Of a stretch of DNA of 47,072 bases, positions 21,920-29,649 are shown piece after piece; within the stretch, counting starts at the first letter, position 1, and every line of letters begins with the position of its first letter. This stretch comes from Candidatus Curtissbacteria bacterium RIFOXYA1_FULL_41_14. GTDB taxonomy: Bacteria > Patescibacteriota > Microgenomatia > Curtissbacterales > GWA2-41-24. The notes beneath the pieces were generated by a model that made no database searches, was not told the origin of the DNA, and worked only from the letters and a program-made list of their open reading frames with translations. The stretch is from positions 22,618 through 69,689 of the forward strand of contig MFCA01000013.1 of the NCBI GenBank assembly GCA_001775095.1, in the 5' to 3' direction. The translations under genes were made by a program, and so were the position numbers.

Positions 21920-23581
21920 ATGACCGTTTTTTATCGCAAATATAGGCCACAAAAGCTTTCCGAATTGATAGGCCAGAGGCCCATTGTCGAGACACTTCTT
22001 AATCAATTGACTTTGGGTAAAATTAGTCATGGATATTTGTTTAGCGGGCCTCGCGGAACCGGCAAAACCTCGACTGCCAGAATAATGGCAAAGGCAGTAA
22101 ATTGTCAGCGTCTAGCGTCTAGTAAATTAGCGTCTAGTTCGAGACAACTAAACGCTAAACGCTATTCTCTAAACGCTAAATTTGGTGAGCCGTGTAACAA
22201 ATGTGATTCTTGTCTGGCGATTCTTAACGGTTCCTATCTTGATCTGGTTGAAATTGATGCGGCATCAAACAGAGGAATCGAAGAAATTCGGGACTTAAGG
22301 GAAAAAGTTAAATTGGCGCCTGTGTCCGGTAAATTTAAGGTTTATATCATTGACGAGGCGCATATGTTAACGCCTGACGCCTTTAATGCTTTTTTGAAAA
22401 CCTTGGAAGAACCCCCGGCTCATGCAATTTTTATATTGTGTACAACTAATCCTACAAAGCTACCGTTAACAATCATTTCAAGATTGCAAAGGTTTAATTT
22501 TTCAAGAGCAGATGATACTGGCCTGGAAAAGATAATCAAAAAAATTGCCCAGTCTGAATCAATAAAATTAGACGAAAAGGCGATTTCAACACTAGTTAAA
22601 GTGTCTGATGGTTCTTACAGGGATGCGGTCTCGGTCATTGACCAACTCTCTGTTTTCAAAAGAGAGATTAAAGAAGAAGATATATTAGGTTTAGTAGCAG
22701 TTTCCGGATGGGGTCAGCTTTTTGATTTTGTTGAAAGTATAGCCAAAAAGCAAATAAAAAAGGCAGTTTTAACGATAGAAAAAAATTCCGCAAACGGTGC
22801 AGATATGTCCCTTTTTGCCAGGGAGACAATTTTATTTTTAGAAAAACTCTTGTTTATGAAAATTGGAGTTTCCACCGAAAGTTTTGATTTAGATAAAAGT
22901 CAGCTTGAGAAGCTTGAAGGTTTGGTGAATGAATTCACAAGTAGCGAGCTTCAAAATTTAATAAAACTATTTTTAGTCGCAGAAGGGGAAATAAAGGTTT
23001 ATCCTTTAGGGCAGATTTCTCTAGTTTTAGCCGTTTGCAAATATTGCGGTGAGCCGGAGATAGAAGAAGTAGCAAAAGTATCAAATGTATTAAAAGGTTC
23101 AGAGAGTCAGAGAGTTAAAGAGTCAGAGAATACAAAAGAGTCCAGGGGCACAGAGGAGTCAAAGGAAGCAAAAGGACCGAAAGAGTCAAAGAGAGAAAGA
23201 GTCAAAGAGAGAAAGAGTAACAATAAATCATTAGTTTTGATTGAAAGACACTGGCAGGAATTTCTAAATAAGGTTAAACCCGTAAACGCCCATGTAGTTG
23301 CACTTCTTAAATCAACTAGACCAAGTGAGTTTGACGGTGTTAATCTTACTTTAGAGGTCTTTTACAGATTCCATAAAGAGAAACTGGAGGAGCCAAAGAT
23401 CATGATGATGCTAAGCCGTGTGATTGAGGAGGTAATGGGAGATAAGATTAATTTTAAGTTTGTACTTGCTGAAAGAGGAGTTAAGAAGCCGACCGTTGTC
23501 GCGGCGAGTGATGTGGTCGATACCGGCGAATACAAGCTTGAGGATGCCGTCGTGGAAATATTTTCAAAACAATCCAGATGA
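21920..23581 (+). CDS. dnaX: DNA polymerase III subunit gamma/tau
   Basis: AAA+ clamp-loader subunit. Walker A GPRGTGKT is at residues 43-50; the zinc Cys are C62, C92, C95 and C98; IIDEAHMLTPDAFNAFLKTLEEPP and the IISRLQRFNF sensor follow. Between the first and second zinc Cys, residues about 64-88 (RLASSKLASSSRQLNAKRYSLNAKF) are an in-frame repeat-derived insertion. A second drifted zone, residues about 393-435 (GSESQRVKESENTKESRGTEESKEAKG...KERKSNN), comes from AGAGTCAAAG repeats in the linker before the C-terminal domain. ATG 21920 is taken as start. Its stop overlaps the next ATG. Confidence 0.96.
   Translation: MTVFYRKYRPQKLSELIGQRPIVETLLNQLTLGKISHGYLFSGPRGTGKTSTARIMAKAVNCQRLASSKLASSSRQLNAKRYSLNAKFGEPCNKCDSCLAILNGSYLDLVEIDAASNRGIEEIRDLREKVKLAPVSGKFKVYIIDEAHMLTPDAFNAFLKTLEEPPAHAIFILCTTNPTKLPLTIISRLQRFNFSRADDTGLEKIIKKIAQSESIKLDEKAISTLVKVSDGSYRDAVSVIDQLSVFKREIKEEDILGLVAVSGWGQLFDFVESIAKKQIKKAVLTIEKNSANGADMSLFARETILFLEKLLFMKIGVSTESFDLDKSQLEKLEGLVNEFTSSELQNLIKLFLVAEGEIKVYPLGQISLVLAVCKYCGEPEIEEVAKVSNVLKGSESQRVKESENTKESRGTEESKEAKGPKESKRERVKERKSNNKSLVLIERHWQEFLNKVKPVNAHVVALLKSTRPSEFDGVNLTLEVFYRFHKEKLEEPKIMMMLSRVIEEVMGDKINFKFVLAERGVKKPTVVAASDVVDTGEYKLEDAVVEIFSKQSR
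22107..22180. repeat. AGCGTCTAG repeat/palindrome inside dnaX
   Basis: Copies of GCGTCTAG at 22108-22131 are followed by TCGAGACAAC and then CTAAACGCT copies (22148-22178), which pair with them with G.T wobbles. It is read in frame in the zinc-finger loop of dnaX. The same words (AGCGTCTAG, GCGTTTAG) occur in cysS at 30357-30385. Confidence 0.8.
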
Positions 23582-23988
23582 GAAAGGTTTTCTTCCTGTT
23601 TATTTTAGTTGTGCCTCTGGTATTGTCGGCCTGCGTACCCGGTGTGGCTCCCTCCGATAAGCCTGTCAACTCACAAGAATTCTTGAAAGGGGCGGTTGTT
23701 AAAGGATTTCCCCAAACTCCTTTGGTTAAAGGCGCACAGGTTTTGGAGTCTTATAGCAATGAGGGTAACTTCGGTGCTGCTTTTATTTCCGATGAGAGCC
23801 TTGCGAAAGTAGTCAATTTTTATAGCGATTCGCTGAAACAGTTGGGTTGGGAGACGACTCTTAAAAAAAGATCGGATACTAATTACATTTTCGAGATTAA
23901 AAATACTACTCAAAAAGGATCAGTAATTGTTAACACTGCGGCAGACTCTCAAAAAACGGCGATTTCCATTTTTATCTCGCCGCGCTGA
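23578..23988 (+). CDS. Small lipoprotein
   Basis: 136 aa. Signal peptide MRKVFFLFILVVPLVLSAC with lipobox LSAC (Cys at 19). The mature part has a SLAKVVNFYSDSLKQLGWETTLKKRSDTNYIFEIKNTTQKGSVIVNTA segment, resembling the small alpha-beta domain common in envelope lipoproteins of Patescibacteria. It is translationally coupled to dnaX by an ATGA overlap, an unusual partner. Function unknown. Confidence 0.8.
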   Translation: MRKVFFLFILVVPLVLSACVPGVAPSDKPVNSQEFLKGAVVKGFPQTPLVKGAQVLESYSNEGNFGAAFISDESLAKVVNFYSDSLKQLGWETTLKKRSDTNYIFEIKNTTQKGSVIVNTAADSQKTAISIFISPR

Positions 23989-23994
23989 TAGCAC

Positions 23995-24015
23995 ACTCCT
24001 TAAGGAGTTTTCTTT
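23995..24015 (+). terminator. Terminator after the dnaX operon
   Basis: Perfect palindrome ACTCCTTAAGGAGT (23995-24008) followed by TTTCTTT. The stem is short, so termination may be partial. Confidence 0.5.
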
Positions 24016-24069
24016 AAAGGTACAATTCTAGGAATTTGACTGATAGCTGCCAAACTTGCTAATATCAAA

Positions 24070-24093
24070 ATCAGGTACCATACGGTATCTGAT
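24070..24093. repeat. ATCAGGTACC hairpin
   Basis: ATCAGGTACC, loop ATAC, GGTATCTGAT; one G.T pair. The core GTACCATACGGTA matches the nested palindromes at 7920-7943 and 31583-31606. It lies a dozen bases before the next gene. Confidence 0.75.
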
Positions 24094-24104
24094 TAAAATA
24101 GTCC

Positions 24105-24731
24105 ATGAGGAAAATTTTTCTGGCGTTATTTTTTGCTTTACTTCTCTCGATTTCTACATATAGTATTGTTTTCGCTGCGCCTGTTAATTCGGCGACTGTA
24201 AATGCTCAAGAGAAGCTACAAGAACTCCGTAAGAATCGTGAAGAGTTAAAAAAACAAAATCAAGAAAGACAAGAGCAGCGGATTACCATACGTGATGACT
24301 TTACGGAGCGGGTAGCGACTAAACAAGCAGAAGTAAAGAAAAACGTTGTTGAAAAGATTAAGACGATTTTCACAAGGATTCTTAAGAGATTAAATGCGGC
24401 ACTGACAAGGCTTGATAAGATTGCGGAAAGAATCGCTTCAAGAATCGATAAGTTAAAGGGCAGGGGAGTTGATACAACTAAAGCGGAAACAGCTCTTGCA
24501 AGTGCCGAAAGTTTAGGGGCAAGGGCCGCAAGCGCAATTTCCGATGCTCAAGCTAAAATAGATGCTATTGATGCACAGTCAACATCCGTACGTGATGCAG
24601 TGCATGCATCTAAGGATGCGGTCAGAAGTGCAAGACAAGCTCTTTTCGATTATCATAAGGGATTGGTGGCAGCCATTCGTGAAGTTAAGGCAGCCCAAGC
24701 TCATAGGGAGGGAACAAACAGTGCGCAGTAA
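24105..24731 (+). CDS. Secreted coiled-coil protein
   Basis: 208 aa. Signal peptide about 1-25 (LALFFALLLSISTYSIVFA-AP). The rest is almost wholly helical with heptad-like Leu/Ala: QEKLQELRKNREELKKQNQERQEQR, KTIFTRILKRLNAALTRLDKIAERIASRIDKLKGRG, then Ala-rich ASAESLGARAASAISDAQAK. It is translated together with the following one-TM protein (overlap of 11 bases), so the pair may form an envelope complex. Similar proteins are common but uncharacterised in Patescibacteria. Confidence 0.8.
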   Translation: MRKIFLALFFALLLSISTYSIVFAAPVNSATVNAQEKLQELRKNREELKKQNQERQEQRITIRDDFTERVATKQAEVKKNVVEKIKTIFTRILKRLNAALTRLDKIAERIASRIDKLKGRGVDTTKAETALASAESLGARAASAISDAQAKIDAIDAQSTSVRDAVHASKDAVRSARQALFDYHKGLVAAIREVKAAQAHREGTNSAQ

Positions 24732-25002
24732 ACGAAGGGGATTTTTGGTATTATGGTTAATTCTTTTAGTCGTAGTGGTTGGAGTGGCTGCTCTTGTTGC
24801 TGTTGGTATTTTAGATCTTGGGAGAATTAAAAATAGTGCCCCGGGAGAATCGACGGCAATAGTCAAAGATCAACAGCTTGAGAATCTTCAGAAAGTTAGT
24901 ACCTCTGATGAGGTTGTCGATATCGAGATGGATCTTGATAATACTGATCTTAATAATCTGGATCAGGAACTTTCGGAAGTTGATCAGGCTTTAAGCCAAT
25001 GA
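24721..25002 (+). CDS. Single-pass membrane protein with acidic tail
   Basis: 93 aa from GTG 24721 with GGGAGGG eight bases upstream. A basic MRSKRRG start and one TM (FLVLWLILLVVVVGVAALVAVGIL) are followed by an acidic Asp/Leu-rich tail (EVVDIEMDLDNTDLNNLDQELSEVDQAL) forming a probable amphipathic helix. It overlaps the upstream secreted coiled-coil gene, and the tail could bind it outside the membrane. Confidence 0.75.
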   Translation: MRSKRRGFLVLWLILLVVVVGVAALVAVGILDLGRIKNSAPGESTAIVKDQQLENLQKVSTSDEVVDIEMDLDNTDLNNLDQELSEVDQALSQ

Positions 25003-25102
25003 TTTACCCCTTTTATCTATATTGACTTCTCAATACCTTTAGTAGTAAAGTTACGTCTTTTAAATTGTAATGGAATTGAAGTGAGAGATGATTTTTGCGG
25101 GG

Positions 25103-25135
25103 TTGACACAATTTTAGAAAAGTCGTATTTATAAG
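25103..25135 (+). promoter_or_regulatory. Possible promoter
   Basis: Consensus TTGACA (25103-25108) preceded by CGGGG. The -10 is unclear: TATTTA after 17 bp or TATAAG (25130-25135) after 21 bp. It would drive the membrane protein gene at 25231 with a leader of about 90 nt. The 25003-25230 gap otherwise shows nothing. Confidence 0.35.
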
Positions 25136-25230
25136 ACGGTCTATCTCGAGTTTTGGGGAAAGTAAGTTTTAAGCCGCGATAAAACTCTCTAACTTTAGTA
25201 AATTTTAAAAACTGATCTTTAATCACTTCT

Positions 25231-25650
25231 ATGAAAGTAAAGGGAAAATTAAGTTGGCGCATTGTCTGGTACTCCGTTTTAATTTGGGGAGCGACTTTTG
25301 TTTTGGCGGGATTTGTTGTTTTGCCATGGTTTTACATAGCACTACCGCTGGTAATTTTCTGGACTACGGCCTATTTTTTTAGGAGAAGCGAAAGGACTTT
25401 TATTGCGGGACTTACTGTTAGTCTCTTTTGGTTTTCTGTCATTCTCGCCCTGAATTTCATAGAGCTCATTGGGCCATATTATGCAAATTTTCCACTTTAT
25501 TTTTCGGATTTTCGCAATTGGTTTTTGTATCCGCTTGTTCTTTTAATTCCGGTTGTTTATACTTTGATTTCAGAAAATTCCGCAACAAGAAAAAATTCAA
25601 AAACGAAACATTTAGGAACGACCGATCACCAAGTACAACAAGTGGCTTGA
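25231..25650 (+). CDS. Hypothetical membrane protein (4 TM)
   Basis: 139 aa with four hydrophobic segments at about 10-31, 33-51, 58-80 and 94-112, then a polar tail (SENSATRKNSKTKHLGTTDHQVQQVA). Many aromatic residues. No family recognised; polytopic proteins of this size are frequent in Patescibacteria. Confidence 0.75.
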   Translation: MKVKGKLSWRIVWYSVLIWGATFVLAGFVVLPWFYIALPLVIFWTTAYFFRRSERTFIAGLTVSLFWFSVILALNFIELIGPYYANFPLYFSDFRNWFLYPLVLLIPVVYTLISENSATRKNSKTKHLGTTDHQVQQVA

Positions 25651-25682
25651 GGCTTACCAAGTATGGTAAGCTTTAGATTACA

Positions 25683-26234
25683 ATGCGCGATTTGGGACAA
25701 CAAAATTTTGGCAAGTTGCAGCATACTTCAAAAAACAAAATAATCTTTCGGGCGGTTGTTTTTTTAATAATTGTTGGTGGTGTATTCTACTTCGCAAGAT
25801 CACGTTTTAGTTTTTCAGGCGAGAGTGGTTCATCTATTATATTGCGAGAGGCACCTCGAGGACTTACCCCGGTAGAAATTGATGGTTCAATCGAAGATTT
25901 AGAAGGGATTGATTTAACTACTCAGCAGGCGACTTTTGAGGATGTTAAATACAATGGCCAAGCGACTGCCACCGCTACAAGATCTTTTGGCGGGGGTACC
26001 TATATCCTTACTGTAGATGCGACACTGCCTGATCCTGTCAATGTTTCATATCAAGTTTGGCTGGTAGGTGGAGGTAAAGCAACCCCGATTGATTACATGA
26101 GTGGTTCAAAAACGTCCTGGAGTTTGAATTTGAGAAGCTTGGACAAATATTCACAATATGACGGAATTTGGATAACACTTGAGAGAACAAAAGACAGTCT
26201 TTCCGAAGAGCATGTGATGGAAGGCTCCTTTTAA
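25683..26234 (+). CDS. Membrane-anchored protein with RskA-like C-terminal domain
   Basis: 183 aa. One TM at about 22-41 (IIFRAVVFLIIVGGVFYFA) places the rest outside. The C-terminal part TYILTVDATLPDPVNVSYQVWLVGGGKATPIDYMSGSKTSWSLNLRSLDKYSQYDGIWITLERTKDS resembles the beta-sandwich of anti-sigma-K (RskA) extracytoplasmic domains (YxVWLV...P...). No cytoplasmic anti-sigma part and no sigma factor gene are nearby, so a regulatory role is not indicated. Confidence 0.7.
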   Translation: MRDLGQQNFGKLQHTSKNKIIFRAVVFLIIVGGVFYFARSRFSFSGESGSSIILREAPRGLTPVEIDGSIEDLEGIDLTTQQATFEDVKYNGQATATATRSFGGGTYILTVDATLPDPVNVSYQVWLVGGGKATPIDYMSGSKTSWSLNLRSLDKYSQYDGIWITLERTKDSLSEEHVMEGSF

Positions 26235-26256
26235 AATTCTACACTTCGTGAAAGTT

Positions 26257-26317
26257 ATATCAGCAGGTCGCCTTGGCACAATTCTTCGAATTCGTGCCAA
26301 TGGCGCTCCTCTGATAT
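26257..26317. repeat. ATATCAG-family extended hairpin, copy 2
   Basis: Outer arms as at 17919-18002; here the inner stem is TTGGCAC/GTGCCAA enclosing AATTC-TTC-GAATT, shorter than in copy 1. A CTCTGC/GCAGAG hairpin follows at about 26325-26340. Confidence 0.87.
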
Positions 26318-26343
26318 GTCTTCCTCTGCATTCGCAGAGCGAC

Positions 26344-26379
26344 ATATATCAGATTGTGCATAGCACAAGGCTGATATAT
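26344..26379. repeat. Hairpin ATATATCAG/CTGATATAT
   Basis: Perfect nine-base outer arms (26344-26352, 26371-26379) with a TTGTGC/GCACAA inner stem. The ends match the ATATCAG family. Another perfect hairpin, ATTTTCTTCA/TGAAGAAAAT (26381-26403), follows and overlaps the start of the next gene. Confidence 0.8.
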
Positions 26380-26392
26380 AATTTTCTTCAGT

Positions 26393-26812
26393 GTGAAGAA
26401 AATTATGGTTTTTGGGGCTTTTGATTGTTTGCACCCCGGGCATTTGGATTTTTTCAAACAGGCCAAAAAGCATGGAGATTATTTAATTGTTTCCGTGGGG
26501 ACTGACAAAAACGTCAAAAAAATAAAAGGCAGAAGGCCGCTTTTCAACGAAGAGGAGCGACTGGCACTTGTTAGAGAGTGCAAAATTGTTGATAGAGCAG
26601 TGTTGGGAAGGGAAAGTAAATTCTATGAACATATCGCCGATTATCGGCCGGATATAATTTGTTTGGGTTACGATCAGTGGGCGCAGGAAGACGATGTAAC
26701 AACTAAACTATCAAAAGTTGGCCTTGGGAAAACGAAAGTATTAAGACTTAAACCATACCAGCAGAGTAGGGCTAAATCGAAAGTTGTCAAAACAAAGTCA
26801 GTAGATTTCTAA
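26393..26812 (+). CDS. Cytidylyltransferase-family nucleotidyltransferase
   Basis: 139 aa Rossmann-like nucleotidyltransferase: KIMVFGAFDCLHPGHLDFFKQAKKHGDYLIVSVGTD with the HxGH motif (HPGH), RRPLFNEEERLALVRECKIVDRAVLG and IICLGYDQW. It resembles single-domain GCT/RibL-type enzymes that transfer CMP or AMP to a small phosphate; substrate unknown. The start is GTG 26393 or ATG 26405; a perfect hairpin over 26381-26403 could control access to it. It converges with hpf, sharing four bases at the ends. Confidence 0.88.
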   Translation: MKKIMVFGAFDCLHPGHLDFFKQAKKHGDYLIVSVGTDKNVKKIKGRRPLFNEEERLALVRECKIVDRAVLGRESKFYEHIADYRPDIICLGYDQWAQEDDVTTKLSKVGLGKTKVLRLKPYQQSRAKSKVVKTKSVDF

Positions 26813-27162
26813 TGCCTTAGGCGACTTATTAATTTGTTGAATATGCCTCTCTTATGCTCTTTTGAAATATTTTTTTCCTTTGTTCTTACCAAAATTTTCT
26901 TCATCCTCTCGCAAGCTTTATCAATTGCCTTTTCAAGATCTCTTTGCGTATCGACAAGCTCCAGAATCTTTTCTGGAATATGGACGGTTAGCTCACACGA
27001 ATAATCTTTTTCTTTTCCGCGATGAGCTTCCTGGGAAAAAAGCCTGACGGTGATATTTTGAATTTTGGGGTTATATTTTAGAAGTTTATTAGTTTTTTTA
27101 TAAGCATACTTTTTAAGTTTGGGTGAAGATTCTAGGTGAAGACCGGAGAGAGTGATGTTCAT
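26809..27162 (-). CDS. hpf: Ribosome hibernation promoting factor (HPF/RaiA, short form)
   Basis: 117 aa: MNITLSGLHLESSPKLKKYAYKKTNKLLKYNPKIQNITVRLFSQEAHRGKEKDYSCELTVHIPEKILELVDTQRDLEKAIDKACERMKKIL is the S30AE domain that binds the decoding region of idle ribosomes. The dimerisation domain of long HPF is absent. ATG 27162 is used rather than TTG 27168. A minus-strand TATAAT (27184-27179) lies just upstream, so the message has a short leader. Confidence 0.93.
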   Translation of the reverse strand: MNITLSGLHLESSPKLKKYAYKKTNKLLKYNPKIQNITVRLFSQEAHRGKEKDYSCELTVHIPEKILELVDTQRDLEKAIDKACERMKKILVRTKEKNISKEHKRGIFNKLISRLRH

Positions 27163-27230
27163 TGTCAAGTTCTGGACTATTATACACGAGTTGCTTTTTA
27201 TGTTAAAACCATGTAATCTGATGGCCAGAC

Positions 27231-27524
27231 ATGTTTGATAAACTACAACAGCTAAAAGAGTTAAAAAAGATGCGCGATGAGGCGATGCAAATCCAGAGGA
27301 CTTTGGATAGTGAAACTCTGGAGGTAGAGAAAAGGGGAGTCAAGATTAAGTTGACTTTGGCTCAGAGGTTTATATCCATTGAGGCAAACGGTAAGAGTGA
27401 AGAAGATATTATTGAGGCGGTTAATGAAGCCGTCAAAGAAAGTCAAAAGCGAGCCGCCAAGAAAATGCAGGGAATGGTAGGATTGGAAGGTCTCAAAGGC
27501 ATGTTCGGCGGTGGAGGCAGTTAG
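27231..27524 (+). CDS. ybaB: YbaB/EbfC nucleoid-associated protein
   Basis: 97 aa: FDKLQQLKELKKMRDEAMQIQRTLDSETLEVEKRGVKIKLTLAQRFISIEANGKSEEDIIEAVNEAVKESQKRAAKKMQ. Dimeric tweezer-like DNA-binding protein, with a Gly-rich C-terminus. It is close to recR, the classic dnaX-ybaB-recR neighbourhood loosened by insertions. Confidence 0.93.
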   Translation: MFDKLQQLKELKKMRDEAMQIQRTLDSETLEVEKRGVKIKLTLAQRFISIEANGKSEEDIIEAVNEAVKESQKRAAKKMQGMVGLEGLKGMFGGGGS

Positions 27525-27594
27525 CTATTTAATCAACTATAGGTTTTTAACTCTCAGAATTTAGCTTCAATTTTGCGTAGTATTACCCCATATT

Positions 27595-27623
27595 TTGACA
27601 AAGACTACTGTATAGTTTACTAT
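27595..27623 (+). promoter_or_regulatory. Promoter of a leaderless gene
   Basis: TTGACA (27595-27600), exactly 17 bp, TACTAT (27618-27623). The expected start at 27630-27631 coincides with the ATG at 27631, and no SD is present. Confidence 0.72.
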
Positions 27624-27630
27624 TCTGTCT

Positions 27631-28158
27631 ATGTTTATTCCGCTATCAGAAGTTCCATCCAGAACTATGGGAAGTGGCGAAGAGCGTCATTATTTCTTAT
27701 TTCATGAGCGCAATCCAGAGCTCCCGGTTGAAGTAGTGATCACAAGATTGCCACCATTATTTGGCGCCGAAAAAAACTGGCATCAGCATGACTTTGTTGA
27801 AGAATTTTCTGTACCGTTAACGGGCGAGATCATCATTCGTGAGAAGAATGATGGAAAAATCCAAAAAAGAAGACATCTCTCAAAAGCTGTTCTAAAAGAC
27901 GCCGAATGGGTTGCCGGAGTTGCCTGCGAGAGTGACAGACAGGTCACTTTGTACATCGAGCATCCTGCCGGTACAAGAAGAGAGGTAAAGATCGCGTTTG
28001 ATCCAAAATATACAGAAGGCAAAGAGTTACACACAGTAGAAAATCCTACCAGCGACATGGTCACGATGGTGACGATGAAAAGAGTGCCGAAAAAGATTTT
28101 AAGAAAAGACCCGTTAATATTTAGAGTTGACCGAACTCCTTCTTTGGAGGAAAGGTAA
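27631..28158 (+). CDS. Cupin-like protein
   Basis: 175 aa. EKNWHQHDFVEEFSVPLTGEIIIRE resembles cupin motif 1 (HxH...E...G), with a beta-rich surround (VTLYIEHPAG, MVTMVTMKRVPKKI). A metal-binding small-molecule sensor or enzyme is likely; the ligand is unknown. Predicted to be translated from a leaderless message. Confidence 0.62.
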   Translation: MFIPLSEVPSRTMGSGEERHYFLFHERNPELPVEVVITRLPPLFGAEKNWHQHDFVEEFSVPLTGEIIIREKNDGKIQKRRHLSKAVLKDAEWVAGVACESDRQVTLYIEHPAGTRREVKIAFDPKYTEGKELHTVENPTSDMVTMVTMKRVPKKILRKDPLIFRVDRTPSLEER

Positions 28159-28170
28159 AGTCTAAATAAC

Positions 28171-28199
28171 TTCAAAACGTTCCCTATACTTGCTATACT
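28171..28199 (+). promoter_or_regulatory. Promoter of recR
   Basis: TTCAAA (28171-28176), 17 bp, TATACT (28194-28199) with an extended -10 TGC in front. The start near 28206 gives a short leader with GGGAAAGAG as SD. Confidence 0.65.
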
Positions 28200-28226
28200 C
28201 CTATTAAAGTAAGGGAAAGAGTTTAA

Positions 28227-28880
28227 ATGAAAGTTCCAAAGAGTGTTGCAGATTTAATTGAGGCATTTGAGGCATTACCTGGGATTGGACCGAAAACGGC
28301 AGCAAGACTAACTTATTATCTTTTGCATGCGCCTGACAATCTTTCACAAAAGCTTTCAGAAGCACTTTCTGAACTTAAGTTAAAGACCAAAATCTGCTCG
28401 ATCTGTCAAAACATTACGGAAACTGATCCTTGCGAAATTTGCGACGATCCGCAAAGAGACCAGTCAATAATTTGCGTGGTTGAAGATCCATTGGATGTTT
28501 GGGCGATTGAGAAGAGCGCAAGTTTTGTCGGCCTTTATCATGTATTGCACGGAGTGATTGCACCTCTTGAAAACATCGGGCCGGAAGATTTGAGGATAAA
28601 TGAGCTTTTAGCACGATTGAAACCAGTGCACACCCCCGGGGTGAAGTCTGGACGCAACCTTGAGAGTGCCCTGGGGGTGAGGCAAGCGGTCAAAGAGATT
28701 ATTCTGGCTACAAATCCCTCAATGGAGGGGGAAGCGACTGCAATGTACATCCAGAGGCTAGTCAAACCGCTGGATATTAAGATAACAAGGATTGCCAGGG
28801 GCATTCCAATAGGTGCCGAACTGGAGTACGCTGATGAGATTACTGTGCGTCGGGCAGTTGAAGGAAGAAAAGAATACTAA
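28227..28880 (+). CDS. recR: Recombination protein RecR
   Basis: RecFOR-pathway DNA clamp. N-terminal HhH (FEALPGIGPKTAARLTYYLL), zinc finger CSICQNITETDPCEICDD, Toprim ICVVEDPLDVWAIEKSASFVGLYHVLHGVIAPLENIGPEDL and C-terminal KEIILATNPSMEGEATAMYIQRLV...ITRIARGIPIGAELEYADEITV. Between LLARLK and VKEIILATNP, where the family has only a few residues, it carries HTPGVKSGRNLESALGVRQ, an in-frame palindromic element (28631-28681). Otherwise complete at 217 aa. Confidence 0.97.
   Translation: MKVPKSVADLIEAFEALPGIGPKTAARLTYYLLHAPDNLSQKLSEALSELKLKTKICSICQNITETDPCEICDDPQRDQSIICVVEDPLDVWAIEKSASFVGLYHVLHGVIAPLENIGPEDLRINELLARLKPVHTPGVKSGRNLESALGVRQAVKEIILATNPSMEGEATAMYIQRLVKPLDIKITRIARGIPIGAELEYADEITVRRAVEGRKEY
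28631..28681. repeat. TPGV palindromic element, copy C (inside recR)
   Basis: Left arm CACCCCCGGGGTG (28631-28643), right arm TGCCCTGGGGGTG (28667-28679), two mismatches. The loop AAGTCTGGACGCAACCTTG is nearly that of copy A, proving common descent of A and C. Confidence 0.92.
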
Positions 28881-29006
28881 ATCTTTTAAAATTTTCAATT
28901 TACAATTTTAAATTTTCAATCAATTTTAAAAATTAAATGATTAAAAATTTATTTTGCGTTAGTCTTTAGTCATTAGTCGATTTTTTCCTGTACAATTGAA
29001 TTATAG

Positions 29007-29405
29007 ATGGACGACGGTGGTTCGATTGTATCTGATGTAGCTGAGGCTGCCGCTCACGTCGGCGGCAGTTTGTTGGGCGAGATTAAAAAAATCGGCCAGA
29101 CAGCCACGTCCCAAATGACCGGTAGCCAGTCTCAGACTCCGACAGCGGACGACGTAGCAAAGCTTCAAAAAAATGAACAGGAATTCAAAAAAGACGCTAT
29201 CCCGGAAGTTCAGGCACGAATTCAGGCAATTTATGCCGAATATGCAGCAAAGAAGAAAAAAGAACAGATGATGGCAGAGCAACAAACCGAGGCGGTTGAG
29301 GAGCAGAAGCAAGAGCTTAATGAAGCGAAGAAGCAACAGATAGATCAGTCAAATCCGGCAATAGCAAAAAATCGCGCCGAGATCAAAAATTACGGAGCGG
29401 AGTAA
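29007..29405 (+). CDS. Hypothetical coiled-coil protein
   Basis: 132 aa, no TM or signal peptide. A Gly/Ala-rich start (GGSIVSDVAEAAAHVGGSLLGEIKKIGQ) precedes a long charged helix (KKKKEQMMAEQQTEAVEEQKQELNEAKKQQ). Proteins of this texture are common and unassigned in Patescibacteria. TACAAT at 28991-28996 places the transcript start about four bases before the ATG, so it is almost leaderless. Confidence 0.65.
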   Translation: MDDGGSIVSDVAEAAAHVGGSLLGEIKKIGQTATSQMTGSQSQTPTADDVAKLQKNEQEFKKDAIPEVQARIQAIYAEYAAKKKKEQMMAEQQTEAVEEQKQELNEAKKQQIDQSNPAIAKNRAEIKNYGAE

Positions 29406-29430
29406 CATATTTTGACTATCGGACATAAAA

Positions 29431-29649
29431 ATGGTAAAAGATAGCAAGGTTAAAATGGATAAAGAAGCTGGAGAACGGTCAGTCCAACCTGAACAAGGGG
29501 CAGTTGAACCTGCTGATCCAGTTATTGGTTCTCAGGAAATTAGTGAAGGTAATTTATCTTTAAATTTCCGTCGCTTTATTAGGGCGTTTTTCAAGAGACG
29601 GAGAGGTGTTTTGGAAAAGTTAGAACAATCTGATAGAAATGGTGAGTGA
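29431..29649 (+). CDS. Putative antitoxin of the Doc module
   Basis: 72 aa, acidic N-terminus (EAGERSVQPEQGAVEPADPV) and basic C-terminus (RRFIRAFFKRRRGVLEKLE). Its stop lies 11 bases inside the toxin gene, the usual antitoxin-first arrangement. There is no recognised DNA-binding fold; the assignment rests on position and size. Confidence 0.5.
   Translation: MVKDSKVKMDKEAGERSVQPEQGAVEPADPVIGSQEISEGNLSLNFRRFIRAFFKRRRGVLEKLEQSDRNGE

Noticed and set aside
25017-25262. 81-aa minus-strand frame before the membrane protein gene
   Set aside because: Runs over the predicted promoter and start of a better plus-strand gene; no family features.
26151-26473. Overlapping minus-strand frames across 26151-26473
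   Set aside because: They translate the hairpin repeats and the complement of the cytidylyltransferase.
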